Shown: positions 1 to 8,550, counted from the first letter of the stretch. The stretch is DNA of 64,000 nt from Caldivirga sp. MU80 (GCF_001663375.1 NZ_LCTF01000003.1:1-64000), one strand, 5' to 3'. Made by a program: numbers and translations. The notes: generated by a model not told the origin, from the sequence alone.

Positions 1-2
1 AA

Positions 3-938
3 ATACTAAGCAAGTGGTTCGGTGAATCAGAAAAGGCAATAAGGGAAATATTCAAAAAAGCAAGAATGGCAGCACCATGCGTAGTATTCTTCGACGAAAT
101 AGACGCAATAGCACCAGCAAGAGGGTATAGGATAGATAGTGGGGCAACCGACAGGATAGTTAACCAAATACTCGCAGAGATGGATGGTATAGCCCCCTTG
201 CGTAACGTTGTCGTGATAGCGGCAACTAACAGGCCTGATATACTTGACCCAGCGCTGTTAAGGCCTGGGAGGTTCGACAGAATAATATACGTACCACCAC
301 CCGACAGGGATGCTGTGCTTGAGATACTGAAGGTGCACACAAGGAGAGTTAAGCTGTCTAGTGATGTTAATGTCCAGGAGTTAGCCGAGGCAATTAGGGT
401 TTTATCAGCCGAGAAGGCGCTTACGCAACTCAACATTAGGGTTCAGGAATTTAAGAGCAAGGTCAGTGATGCGGTGGAGTCGGCGTTGAGTGAGATAGAG
501 GGTCATAGTGATGTTAATAGGGATGAGGTTGCAAAATTAACTGAGGCACTTAACCACGTCAAGGCAATGCTAACTGGTGGTGACTTTAAGGGTAACAGTG
601 GGTTAAGGGCTATGGCCAACATAGTTAAGGCACTTGCTGATGTGTTTGAGAACGCTGGTGGTAGCCAATCACAGGGTAATGGCCTTGAGTCGCTCAGGGA
701 ATTTAAACTATACGTGTCGCTCTACACTGGGGCTGATATAGCAGCCATCGTTAGGGAGGCTTCCATGATGGCGCTTAGGGAGGCCGTTACATCAACTAAA
801 ATGCCCTCAGACGTTGCAGTAACCATGAGGCACTTTCAAGTAGCCTTCCAGAGAGTTCAGCCATCATTAAGTGTTGAAGTACTTAGGAAGTACGATGAAA
901 TGTCAAGGATGCTCAGTAGGGTAATTAGAGGCCTATAA
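3..938 (+). CDS. CDC48/VCP-type AAA ATPase, C-terminal part (5' end outside window)
   Basis: This is the last AAA module of a CDC48/p97-like unfoldase, which extracts and unfolds proteins for the proteasome. The open frame enters from the left window edge, so the start is not here. Visible motifs are the pore region [15 protein letters not shown], Walker [14 protein letters not shown], sensor-1 AATNRP and the arginine-finger stretch LLRPGRFDR. The lid sequence [13 protein letters not shown] is present. However, a block of about 105 residues (nt ~399-717), helical and low in aromatics, separates the start of the lid ([10 protein letters not shown]) from YTGADI, where most CDC48 proteins have only a few residues. 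The family call is secure; the role of the insertion is unknown. Confidence 0.9.
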   Translation: MLSKWFGESEKAIREIFKKARMAAPCVVFFDEIDAIAPARGYRIDSGATDRIVNQILAEMDGIAPLRNVVVIAATNRPDILDPALLRPGRFDRIIYVPPPDRDAVLEILKVHTRRVKLSSDVNVQELAEAIRVLSAEKALTQLNIRVQEFKSKVSDAVESALSEIEGHSDVNRDEVAKLTEALNHVKAMLTGGDFKGNSGLRAMANIVKALADVFENAGGSQSQGNGLESLREFKLYVSLYTGADIAAIVREASMMALREAVTSTKMPSDVAVTMRHFQVAFQRVQPSLSVEVLRKYDEMSRMLSRVIRGL

Positions 939-1049
939 TTCAGCCACTAGCCCTGGATCCTCACTAATAGCCTCCATTAGATCACCCATTAGACTCCATA
1001 GTGTAATGCTTTAAAGTAAGTAGCTACTAGGGTTGATTGGGGTGGTTTT

Positions 1050-1892
1050 ATTGCCAAGTATGCAGTAATCGGCTTGGGTAAAATAGGTACGGCAATGGTT
1101 AAGGCACTGCTAAAGATGGGGATTCAGGGTAATGAAGTGGCTGGGTCGGTTAAAAGTGAACGTAGGTTAAGGAAGGTTCAAGAGGAGTTACCGGAGATTC
1201 AGGTAACCCTCAGCAATAGGGAGATTGTCAAAGGTGCTGAGGTTGTTATCCTGGCGGTTAAGCCTAGGCAAGTCATCGATGTGGTTAAGGATATTGGGGC
1301 GCTGCTTAACGATTCTAAGCTACTTATATCAGTGGTTGCAGGCCTATCAACCAGGGTACTGGGTAAGTTGACCAGGGCTAGGGTTATTAGGGCCATGCCC
1401 AACATATCAATACTGGAGGGTTCAGGGGTAACCGCTGTTTCAAGGGGTCCCAGGGCTACGGACTTAGATGTTGAGTTTACCTGCAACTTATTCAACACCG
1501 TTGGTAAGTGTTACCTTGTTGATGAGGAGTATATGAATGCCATAACCGCCTTAAGTGGCTCAGGGCCTGCCTACGTAGCCATGATTGCCGAGGCCCTTTG
1601 GGAGGCTGGCATACTCGTGGGTTTACCATCAGACCTGGCCTGGTCACTCTCAATAGATGTCATAGAGTCTGGGGCTAAGTTACTCAACTCTAGAAAGCCC
1701 TGGGAGATAGTTAGTGATGTAGCTACCCCAGGTGGCGTAACCATAAGCGGCATTAAATACGCTGAGGAGAGGGGCCTTAAAGGCCTATTAATGGGTGTTG
1801 TTGAATCAGCCTACAGGAGAAGCATGGAGGTTCAGAGGATTATTGAGGATACGATAGAGAATAACCTTCATGATTCGGAAAGCAGTAAGTAA
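1050..1892 (+). CDS. proC: Pyrroline-5-carboxylate reductase (apparent ATT start)
   Basis: NAD(P)H-dependent reduction of pyrroline-5-carboxylate to proline, the last step of proline synthesis. The N-terminal Rossmann motif reads AVIGLGKIGTAM, and the C-terminal dimer domain carries ALSGSGPAYVAMIAEAL and ATPGGVTISGI, both typical of ProC. No ATG, GTG or TTG lies in frame upstream of the TTG at 1074, and starting at 1074 would delete the first beta strand and the first glycine of the nucleotide-binding motif. An ATT at 1050 gives IAKYAVIGLGK and is preceded by GGGGTGG (1038-1044), a good ribosome-binding site, with a TATA-like TTTAAAG near 1011-1017. I therefore propose the rare ATT start; a sequence error is the alternative. 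Confidence 0.85.
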   Translation: MAKYAVIGLGKIGTAMVKALLKMGIQGNEVAGSVKSERRLRKVQEELPEIQVTLSNREIVKGAEVVILAVKPRQVIDVVKDIGALLNDSKLLISVVAGLSTRVLGKLTRARVIRAMPNISILEGSGVTAVSRGPRATDLDVEFTCNLFNTVGKCYLVDEEYMNAITALSGSGPAYVAMIAEALWEAGILVGLPSDLAWSLSIDVIESGAKLLNSRKPWEIVSDVATPGGVTISGIKYAEERGLKGLLMGVVESAYRRSMEVQRIIEDTIENNLHDSESSK

Positions 1893-2023
1893 GGCTTTAT
1901 TTTACTAACTAGGGAAAATATTAAAAACATACGCTACTATTTATGATAATTAGTCAATAAAAATGCTATTTCAACATTTAAGCGCTAGGCTTCTAATTTG
2001 TCCATAAGACTATGTGAGCTATG

Positions 2024-2031
2024 TTTTAAAA
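2024..2031 (+). promoter_or_regulatory. TATA-like box of the methyltransferase gene
   Basis: TTTTAAAA is centred about 26 nt before the ATG at 2054. The same spacing is seen upstream of many other genes here, so it favours 2054 over the ATG at 2045 and implies a leaderless transcript. Confidence 0.55.
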
Positions 2032-2053
2032 CTCCCCCTTACTAATGCCTAAC

Positions 2054-2716
2054 ATGCCGTACGATGTACCATATGTACCAACCCCAGAGGTCGTTGTAAG
2101 GAGGATGCTTCAGGTCAGTGGTGTAAAGCCCGGCGAGGTTGTTTACGACCTTGGTTGTGGTGACGGTAGGATAGTGATAATGGCTGCTAAGGAGTTTGGC
2201 GCCAGGGCCGTGTGCGTCGAGATAAGGAATGACCTTTATGAGCAAACCCTCAGAAGGGTTAAGGAACTCAACCTGGAGAACGTGGTTAAGGTTATTCACG
2301 GCAACTTCTTCGAGGTTCCGATAGGCGATGCCGATGTGATAACCATGTACCTGCTAACCAGCGTTAACCAAATGCTCAGACCTAAACTTGAAAGGGAGTT
2401 AAGGCCAGGGACCAGGGTTGTTAGCCATGATTTCGAGGTTCCAGGTTGGAAACCCCTACTGGCCGAGGACGTCTATGAAGAGTGGAGGAGCCACAAGATA
2501 TACCTATACAAGATACCTGGTGCTGAAATACCAATACCTAACCAAGTCCAGGTTAACATACCCAGTGAGTACTCTGATGTGGCTAAGCTGCTTGATGGGC
2601 GTAGGTCAATAGAGGAGATAGCTGAGAAGACGGGCTTAACCATGAGGAGGGTTAGGGAGATTATTAATGAATTAGAGAAGCTGGGGGTTGTTAAGGAGGT
2701 TAAGGTCGTCAAATAG
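2054..2716 (+). CDS. aKMT-like protein-lysine methyltransferase with C-terminal winged helix
   Basis: A SAM-dependent class I methyltransferase resembling crenarchaeal aKMT, which methylates lysines on many proteins including chromatin proteins. The N-terminus PYVPTPEVVVRRML, motif I VYDLGCGDGRIV, the acidic ribose-binding residue in CVEI, and the GNFFEV and RVVSHDFEVPGW stretches all match that family from memory. The usual protein is about 160 residues. This one continues for about 55 more, from roughly residue 170, with a helix-turn-helix pattern (SIEEIAEKTGLTMRRVREI) that looks like a winged helix. The ATG at 2054 is preferred because of the upstream TATA-like spacing. The substrate is not shown by the sequence. 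Confidence 0.8.
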   Translation: MPYDVPYVPTPEVVVRRMLQVSGVKPGEVVYDLGCGDGRIVIMAAKEFGARAVCVEIRNDLYEQTLRRVKELNLENVVKVIHGNFFEVPIGDADVITMYLLTSVNQMLRPKLERELRPGTRVVSHDFEVPGWKPLLAEDVYEEWRSHKIYLYKIPGAEIPIPNQVQVNIPSEYSDVAKLLDGRRSIEEIAEKTGLTMRRVREIINELEKLGVVKEVKVVK

Positions 2717-2764
2717 GTACCCTAGAGATCGCATTAAGGCTAAAGATCAAAACCTGGAGTAAAA

Positions 2765-2772
2765 GTTAAAAC
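2765..2772 (+). promoter_or_regulatory. TATA-like box of dys
   Basis: GTTAAAAC is centred 26-27 nt before the dys ATG at 2795, consistent with a leaderless transcript for the dys / GlcNAc-1-P transferase / small membrane protein operon. Confidence 0.5.
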
Positions 2773-2794
2773 ACCCACATCAAGTACACGCATC

Positions 2795-3781
2795 ATGATC
2801 CATGAGGAGAAGGTTACTGACGCTGAATTGGGTGCCGAGTCGATTAAGGACCTTATTGAGTCGTATAACCTAATTGGCGGCTTCATGGCCAGGAACCTTT
2901 ATGATGCAGCGAATATACTTAAGTCGATGTACAGTGACCCAGACGTAACGGTAATACTCTCCTTCACGGCTAATTTAGTATCCACGGGGCTTAGGGGGAT
3001 TTTAAGGGGGATTATTGAGAGGGGGTTGGCGGATGTTGTCATAACCACGGCGGGTACGGTGGATCATGATGTGGCTAAGTCCCTTGGGGGAGTTTACTTT
3101 AAGGGTTCATTCGATGTTGATGATTCCGAGCTCCTGGATAAGGGGATCCATAGGATAGGTAACGTGTTCGTCAGGAGGGAGCACTATGGACCATTGGTTG
3201 AGAAGGCGGTCCACGCAACCCTAAGCCGGGTTAACAAGGATGAGATTGGTGTGAGGGAGCTCCTGTGGTTAATGGCTGATGAGCTGGACGACTCCTCGTT
3301 AATAAAGGCCGCCAGGAAGTCATGTGTACCAATTTACATACCTGGTTTTGTGGACGGTGCCTTCGGTACGGCAATATTAACGTTCAATGAGGTTCAGAGG
3401 GCTAGGAGTGGGGGTAGGAGGGTTAACGTTAATGTGCTTAGGGATGAAGAGGAGTTAATGAACATAGTTTACTCAAGTAAGAGACTGGGCGCGGTGGTGA
3501 TTGGTGGGGGTATTAGTAAGCACCATGTCATATGGTGGAGTCAGTTTAAGGGCGGCCTAGACTACGTAGTTTACTTAACCACGGCAACGGAGTGGGATGG
3601 GTCTCTAAGCGGTGCCAGGCCTAAGGAGGCTATTAGCTGGGGTAAGGTTAAGCCGAGCGCCATGTCGACGTTTGTCGTTGCTGATGCGACAATAACAATA
3701 CCAATACTGTTCAACTACATAGCCTCCGAGATTAAATTTAGGAGTAGGAATATGGGTGTTTACCCATGGAGTTGCCAATAG
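2795..3781 (+). CDS. dys: Deoxyhypusine synthase
   Basis: Transfers the aminobutyl group of spermidine to a lysine of translation factor aIF5A, the first step of hypusine formation. The 328 residues include the NAD/spermidine-site blocks SFTANLVSTGLRGILRG and TTAGTVDHDVAKSLGG, and the C-terminal TEWDGSLSGA followed by AISWGKV, whose lysine is the expected catalytic residue. First gene of a three-gene set; its 3' end overlaps the next start by 16 nt. The aminopropyltransferase at 45 kb could supply its polyamine substrate. Confidence 0.95.
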   Translation: MIHEEKVTDAELGAESIKDLIESYNLIGGFMARNLYDAANILKSMYSDPDVTVILSFTANLVSTGLRGILRGIIERGLADVVITTAGTVDHDVAKSLGGVYFKGSFDVDDSELLDKGIHRIGNVFVRREHYGPLVEKAVHATLSRVNKDEIGVRELLWLMADELDDSSLIKAARKSCVPIYIPGFVDGAFGTAILTFNEVQRARSGGRRVNVNVLRDEEELMNIVYSSKRLGAVVIGGGISKHHVIWWSQFKGGLDYVVYLTTATEWDGSLSGARPKEAISWGKVKPSAMSTFVVADATITIPILFNYIASEIKFRSRNMGVYPWSCQ

Positions 3782-4743
3782 TGGTTGCATCATCAACCTT
3801 GGCATCGATAATAGCAGCCTACGTTATCTTGAAGTGTAAGTGTGCCTTAGCGCCTGATGTTCATAAACCCAACAGGCCCCTCATACCTAAGCTAGGTGGC
3901 TTAGTCATACTGGCATATGTAACCGTTTCATTGGCCTTAACGGGGTTAGGGGGCTTAGGTATCAACCCAACCTATGGTATAGTATTCTATACAACGCCCA
4001 TAGTCCTAGGCGTAATAGGCCTAGTGGACGACTTCACAAATGTCCATGAACTACTTAGAGTTGGTGCCTCTGTGCTTTACCCATTGGCGGTGTTGGTTAT
4101 TATGGGTAACTTCGACTACCTCTACTTCCCGATAATAGGACACTTCTCAAACCCAATAGTCGTGGCAATACTGACAATTGCCGTTTATGGAGTGTTCTCA
4201 AACGCAATAAACATGATGGATGTGGTTAATGGAGTTGTACCATACTCAATGATATTAACATCAATAATACCCCTAGCCTACTCAATAATAACCAGTAACG
4301 TTGCATTACTTCAAATGACACTGACGCTACTAGTACCATCAGTGGTTTTGTTCGCGCTTAACAAGTACCCGGCCAAGTTATTCAACGGTAATGGCGGCAC
4401 ATATGCGCTTGGTGCATTAGTCTCTGGTTTAATACTGTACAGTGGGTTAGGTACATTAATACTACTGGTTATGGTACCCTATGTGGTCAACGGCCTACTA
4501 ATAGTGGTCAGCTCCAGGGGCATTAAGTCTAGGGAGAAGCTTAAGCCATCAACATACATGAACAACTACGTAATATACCCGAACCTTGATGAAGGCTCAA
4601 CATTAACACTAATGAAGATGATAGTGATTGATGAGCCTGGCGACGAAGGTAAGGTGGTGAGGGGATTCTACATGTTATTTAACATGGTCACCGCCTTAAC
4701 TATATTATTATTCATTGTACTTTACTTGTTTAGGTGGGTCTAA
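3766..4743 (+). CDS. Polyprenyl-phosphate GlcNAc-1-phosphate transferase (MraY/WecA/AglH family)
   Basis: An integral membrane enzyme predicted to move GlcNAc-1-phosphate from UDP-GlcNAc to a dolichyl-type phosphate, starting archaeal N-glycan synthesis. About ten hydrophobic segments are visible. Family signatures include DVHKPNRPLIPKLGG near the N-terminus, the VIGLVDDF metal-binding motif, the NAINMMDVVNGV block and FNGNGGTYALG, followed by a polar loop between the last two membrane segments. It starts inside dys at ATG 3766, so the two are translationally linked. The donor sugar is inferred from the family. Confidence 0.85.
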   Translation: MELPIVVASSTLASIIAAYVILKCKCALAPDVHKPNRPLIPKLGGLVILAYVTVSLALTGLGGLGINPTYGIVFYTTPIVLGVIGLVDDFTNVHELLRVGASVLYPLAVLVIMGNFDYLYFPIIGHFSNPIVVAILTIAVYGVFSNAINMMDVVNGVVPYSMILTSIIPLAYSIITSNVALLQMTLTLLVPSVVLFALNKYPAKLFNGNGGTYALGALVSGLILYSGLGTLILLVMVPYVVNGLLIVVSSRGIKSREKLKPSTYMNNYVIYPNLDEGSTLTLMKMIVIDEPGDEGKVVRGFYMLFNMVTALTILLFIVLYLFRWV

Positions 4744-4943
4744 TGGTTAAGTCGGCACTATACCTAACCGTTGTCTCATGGGCTCTCCTGTTAATTGGCA
4801 TGGCCATACTGGGTGCTATTGCACGCGTCCTCGGTAACCCATGGCTCCTCGTGGCTGTTGGTATAATTATTGTTGCCGCCTGGTCAGTGTTCGTGTATGG
4901 TATGGCTAGGGGTTTAGCCACTAAACGGGTTAGGCGTCGTTGA
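4743..4943 (+). CDS. Small two-helix membrane protein
   Basis: A 66-residue protein with two hydrophobic segments (about residues 5-27 and 32-54) and a basic tail ending RRR. Its ATG overlaps the stop of the upstream transferase (TAATG), which argues that it is a real, co-translated gene. An in-frame GTG at 4734 would add three residues. No family is recognised. Position suggests an accessory to the glycan-transferase step, but that is only guilt by association. Confidence 0.55.
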   Translation: MVKSALYLTVVSWALLLIGMAILGAIARVLGNPWLLVAVGIIIVAAWSVFVYGMARGLATKRVRRR

Positions 4944-4985
4944 ATCAATATGAGTTAACGTAACGCTGTTTAACGAGTTAACGCA

Positions 4986-6527
4986 TTACGAGTACCTCCA
5001 AACACCCTTACCCCTGTAATTGTAAACAATGGCCTTGTAGGCGGTGACATACTCAAGGGTATAGCCTAGGCCCTCCCTCCCTATGCCCGAATCCTTCCTA
5101 CCACCGAATGGGTAGTACCCTATGCCGTGCCTTGGGTAGTCGTTGACGTAAACGGCCCCAACCTCAAGCAGCCTAGCAGCCTTCCTAATCTTACTAACGT
5201 CATTGCTGAATATGGCTGCGTCAAGCCCATACCTCCTACCATTGGCAAGCTCAATTGCCTCATCAAGGTCCTTAACCTTAACCAACACTGTTATTGCGGC
5301 GAAAACCTCCTTGTTGTAGAGGTAAAGGTCCTTAACCCTACCTGAGTCCACCTCAATCAGGGTTGGTTCAATGTAAGTTGGCCCCAGTTTCCTACCACCA
5401 TAAAGAACCCTACCCCCCTTGGAGACTGCATCTTGCGTTGCCTTAACCACCTCATCAGCGGTGGCCTCATCAATCAACGGCCCCATTACTGTCTCAGGGT
5501 CCCTTGGGTCACCAACCTTAACCTTGGAGAGCTCCTCTATTAGGCTTGCCTTAAGTTGGTCATAAACACCAGGTTCGGCGAATATGAATTTAACGGCATC
5601 GCACCTTTGGCCGGCATAACTGTATATGCCTATTGCGATTCTCTGCGCAGCCCACTTAGGGTCAGCATCGTTGAGCACTATGGCTGGGTCACCGCCTCCC
5701 AATTCCATTACGAATTGTTTGATTCCAGCCTCCCTGATAACCTCAACACCAGTCTCCGTGCTACCCGTGAGTGAAATAACCCCTATCCTCCTATCCGAAA
5801 CCACCTTACCCATATCCCTGCCTGGTATCGTTAACACAGCCAATGCCTTAGGTGGGAAGCCCGCCAGCTCAAGTACCCTGGCGAAGAGTATAGTTGGCAA
5901 TGGGTCAGCTGAGGCGGGTTTAATCAACACGGCGTTGCCAGCTATGGCTGAGTAGGCTATCTTATTGACCGTGTCGAAGAGTGGGTAGTTAAATGGGACT
6001 ATGGCTAAGACGACGCCCACCGGCTCCCTCTTAACAATAGCCTCACTCTCAAGAGCATCAACACTCCAGTCACCTGGCACGTAATCACCCTGTAAACCCC
6101 TAACATCAAGGTCAAGTCTCCTGAGTCTCTCAATGGCCGAGTTAACTTCACCATTGGCCGCTGACCTAGTTTTACCTGCATTAGCCACAAGGATGTTGAC
6201 GAAGTCATCCCTGAACTTATCAAGCAAATCCGCAGCCTTATGAAATACCTCAAGCCTTCTTTGACCAGGCATGTCACGAATAGCCCACCTACCCTCCCTA
6301 TACGTGGTTTCAATGGCCTGCTCCGTAATGTTGCCCGGTAAACGTGGTACCTTGGCTATTATGGATAGGTCTATTGGCGACTTAACGTCAATCCAGGAAT
6401 CACCGGTGTACCATTGGCCATTTATGTAGGTTGGGAATAAAGGTGTTCCATCAGGCCCAACCTTAAGTATTGATGATAGGTCTGGTGACTTAACCTCAAC
6501 CTTAACCTTCCCCTTAACCTCCACCAT
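4986..6527 (-). CDS. gapN: Non-phosphorylating glyceraldehyde-3-phosphate dehydrogenase (GAPN)
   Basis: An aldehyde dehydrogenase superfamily protein of 513 residues, oxidising glyceraldehyde-3-phosphate directly to 3-phosphoglycerate in the modified Embden-Meyerhof pathway. It closely resembles Thermoproteus tenax GAPN as I remember it: [13 protein letters not shown], the dipeptide-rich [14 protein letters not shown], the catalytic Glu in [13 protein letters not shown], the catalytic Cys in [10 protein letters not shown], and [17 protein letters not shown] near the end. A TATA-like TTTTAAAT on the minus strand (6550-6557) lies about 26 nt before the ATG at 6527. Together with ppdK and pckG it completes a recognisable carbon route. 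Confidence 0.92.
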   Translation of the reverse strand: MVEVKGKVKVEVKSPDLSSILKVGPDGTPLFPTYINGQWYTGDSWIDVKSPIDLSIIAKVPRLPGNITEQAIETTYREGRWAIRDMPGQRRLEVFHKAADLLDKFRDDFVNILVANAGKTRSAANGEVNSAIERLRRLDLDVRGLQGDYVPGDWSVDALESEAIVKREPVGVVLAIVPFNYPLFDTVNKIAYSAIAGNAVLIKPASADPLPTILFARVLELAGFPPKALAVLTIPGRDMGKVVSDRRIGVISLTGSTETGVEVIREAGIKQFVMELGGGDPAIVLNDADPKWAAQRIAIGIYSYAGQRCDAVKFIFAEPGVYDQLKASLIEELSKVKVGDPRDPETVMGPLIDEATADEVVKATQDAVSKGGRVLYGGRKLGPTYIEPTLIEVDSGRVKDLYLYNKEVFAAITVLVKVKDLDEAIELANGRRYGLDAAIFSNDVSKIRKAARLLEVGAVYVNDYPRHGIGYYPFGGRKDSGIGREGLGYTLEYVTAYKAIVYNYRGKGVWRYS

Positions 6528-6578
6528 ACTTACTAGCCTTGGATAAGGCTTTTAAATGATTCGGGGTTTCTCGGTTAA

Positions 6579-6673
6579 ACTAAGTGTACCCGGTAAATCC
6601 CCCCTAAGTAGCATTGCAACGACAATATCAAGCCAATTCAGCAACCACTAAGTGTACCCGGTAAATCCCCCCT
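6579..6673. repeat. 27-bp direct repeat covering the KH-gene 3' end
   Basis: An identical 27-nt sequence occurs at 6579-6605 and at 6647-6673, 68 nt apart. The second copy contains the last codons and stop of the KH gene (GGFTGYT then stop, minus strand). The first copy repeats this coding tail and stop downstream, between the KH gene and gapN. The sequences between and beyond the copies do not match, so this is not a longer tandem duplication. Confidence 0.85.
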
Positions 6674-7211
6674 CAACCCGCCTTAGGTTCAATTCCCTCC
6701 TCCACCTCTGAAGCCACCTATAAATGGTTGAGGGCTGCTTACCGTTAATCAGCATCACCACGGCCTCCCTGGCTGCTCTAGCATTATCGTAGTCACCGAT
6801 TATACCCACAACCCTATCCTTAACGGCTATCCTAGTTTCCGTTAACTCCTCCAGGTTCCTCTTAACCCTACCATTCTCGCCGATTATCAGTGCCCTAATC
6901 CTACTCATGTGGTTCTCCTTATCCTTACCCACATAGTCCCCTAGGTCAATGGTTTCAAGGTACTTGTCATCACTAAGCAACTCCAAGGCATCCTCCCTGG
7001 GGAATCCCAGTGATAATGCTTGTATTATCTGTCTGGCCTTTATGACTGAGTCAGGTTTGGACTCATTAGTTGGGGTTAGCACCACTGAATCATCCTTCAC
7101 CTCAACCTTAACCTTCAACCTACCCTCAATGGCATCCTTAACGTCATTATTAATTAGAATTCTAGCCCTCTCTAGGGGAATCTCTAAGGGTCCGCCGAAG
7201 TAGTACGACAT
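6648..7211 (-). CDS. KH-domain RNA-binding protein, Dim2/Pno1-like
   Basis: A 187-residue protein with two KH-like halves. The first is degenerate (about residues 10-60). The second (about 100-165) carries RALIIGENGRVKRNLEELTETRIAV, a KH GxxG loop (GENG) in the Pno1/Krr1 arrangement. Archaeal homologues act in small-subunit rRNA maturation near the 16S 3' end and are usually found near the rio1 kinase gene, which lies 8 kb away here. Length is normal for archaeal Dim2. The last seven residues and the stop are duplicated downstream as a direct repeat. Confidence 0.88.
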   Translation of the reverse strand: MSYYFGGPLEIPLERARILINNDVKDAIEGRLKVKVEVKDDSVVLTPTNESKPDSVIKARQIIQALSLGFPREDALELLSDDKYLETIDLGDYVGKDKENHMSRIRALIIGENGRVKRNLEELTETRIAVKDRVVGIIGDYDNARAAREAVVMLINGKQPSTIYRWLQRWRRELNLRRVEGGFTGYT

Positions 7212-7288
7212 GGCTCCCTCAGCGGGTTTGTTAAGCTGCTCTAAATAAACCTTAACCTTTAAACCAAAGCCACTGGTTTTAAATTACT

Positions 7289-8434
7289 TTAAGAGTACTT
7301 CCTTCTCAATTGCTTGGCTGCCTCAACCATGGAGCGTAGCTTGGCGAAGGCTATCTTCCTGCTGTACTTCCTAAACATGCCAACTCCGAATCCGCAGTCT
7401 GGGTTTAGCCATATCCTAGATGGGTCGAGGACCCTGGCAAGCCTCTCAGCCCTAGCCACAACCTCACTGGGCTCCTCAACCCTACTCCCCCTAACCTCAA
7501 TTACACCTAGCCCAATCTCCCTATCCTGGGGTAGAAGTTGGGCGAACTTGGCTGGGTCACCACTACCTGGGCTTGCGTACTCCAGCACGTACTGCTTAAC
7601 CTTAATGTCAACTACATCGGGGGCTAGCCTCTCGTAACCAATACCGTAGAATGGGGAATCGGGGTTAGGCCACCTGTCCATGTGCATCCCTATCCTAACG
7701 CCGTCAATACCCTTAATTGTCTCGTTTATTAAGTCCTTAGCCAAGCTGAGTTCGTTCCTAAAACCCCTATACCTCTGCCCATTAAGCTCCTGGAGGACCT
7801 TCCTGTATCTATCTGGTTCATTCTCCGTAGCCTCAATCAAGTCGCCGAGCATTGGTTCATCCAGTTGGACAAAGTGGACGCCCAGTTCCCTTAACCTAAC
7901 TATCTCATTCCTAACCAGTTTAAGGTACTGTTCAGCCAACTCCTCAGGTTCCTTGTAGTAATCCTTAGAGTACTTGGCGTGCCAAGCCTCCCACATTATC
8001 AGGTAAGGGCTTGGTATGGTTACCTTAACCCTCCTATTGGTTATACTCAGGGTGAATGAAGCCTCATCCACGGTGAACGGCTTATCCTCAATAGGCCCCA
8101 CCGCAACGGGCCTATAGTAGGTTAACTGGGCCTTGTAGCGCTTCATTATTTCAATGCCCTGCGGGTTTATCTCGGATATGTGCATTACCTTGAAGCCCGG
8201 TATCTTCTGGCCGACGAAGGCGACGAAGCTTGTCCTCCTCTGCTCCCCATCAGTCAACACGTCTATGCCGGCCAACTCCTCCTCCTTAACCGTCAACTTC
8301 ACTGCATCGTTAACGTACTCCTCATACTCATCCTTATCCATCTTACCCCTACTGAACGCCTCAAAGGCCTCAATAAGCCACCTGGGCCTTGGGAAACTAC
8401 CAACCACGGAGGTTATGAAGGTCTCCTCAACCAT
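7289..8434 (-). CDS. Core MetE-like (cobalamin-independent methionine synthase family) protein
   Basis: A 381-residue TIM-barrel protein of the MetE C-terminal family; methyl transfer to homocysteine is the usual role. It has SVVGSFPRPRW at the start, the QLDEPML block and NPDCGFG with the last zinc-ligand Cys. Where methionine synthases have His-x-Cys, this protein has GMHMDRW, so the cysteine ligand is replaced by Asp. Methionine synthesis is likely but not certain. The frame is open back to 8524, but I place the start at ATG 8434: it gives the family N-terminus MVEETFITSVVGSF, sits about 25 nt from a TATA-like box, and leaves out a region occupied by a C/D sRNA. Confidence 0.8.
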   Translation of the reverse strand: MVEETFITSVVGSFPRPRWLIEAFEAFSRGKMDKDEYEEYVNDAVKLTVKEEELAGIDVLTDGEQRRTSFVAFVGQKIPGFKVMHISEINPQGIEIMKRYKAQLTYYRPVAVGPIEDKPFTVDEASFTLSITNRRVKVTIPSPYLIMWEAWHAKYSKDYYKEPEELAEQYLKLVRNEIVRLRELGVHFVQLDEPMLGDLIEATENEPDRYRKVLQELNGQRYRGFRNELSLAKDLINETIKGIDGVRIGMHMDRWPNPDSPFYGIGYERLAPDVVDIKVKQYVLEYASPGSGDPAKFAQLLPQDREIGLGVIEVRGSRVEEPSEVVARAERLARVLDPSRIWLNPDCGFGVGMFRKYSRKIAFAKLRSMVEAAKQLRRKYS

Positions 8435-8454
8435 TAATAATGCGTAATGGGGGT

Positions 8455-8462
8455 TATTTAAA
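8455..8462 (-). promoter_or_regulatory. TATA-like box of the MetE-like gene
   Basis: TTTAAATA on the minus strand is centred about 25 nt before the ATG at 8434. This supports a leaderless transcript and the shorter protein. Confidence 0.6.
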
Positions 8463-8501
8463 AGCATTTCAATGGAATCTACGCAACCTTTAGCTTTGCC
8501 A

Positions 8502-8550
8502 TCAGCTCGTCGTGAGGTCATCAATCATCAGGTTTGATACCCATCATCAC
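8502..8550 (-). ncRNA. C/D box sRNA
   Basis: On the minus strand, from 8550 down to 8502, the order is box C GTGATGA, 12 nt, box D' CTGA, 4 nt, box C' TGATGA, 12 nt, box D CTGA. Every box and both 12-nt guide spacings match the archaeal C/D guide-RNA consensus exactly. Guide 1 is TGGGTATCAAAC and guide 2 is CCTCACGACGAG. A TATA-like TTATTAG (about 8574-8582) lies about 25 nt before box C, giving it its own promoter. Such RNAs direct 2'-O-methylation of rRNA or tRNA with L7Ae, Nop5 and fibrillarin. I could not identify the targets. Confidence 0.88.

Noticed and set aside
399-717. Intein in the CDC48-type gene
   Set aside because: No Cys/Ser at the left junction, no HN at the right, and no splicing or endonuclease motifs.
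8435-8524. N-terminal extension of the MetE-like protein
   Set aside because: It contains no family sequence, lies upstream of the TATA-like box, and its outer part overlaps the C/D sRNA.
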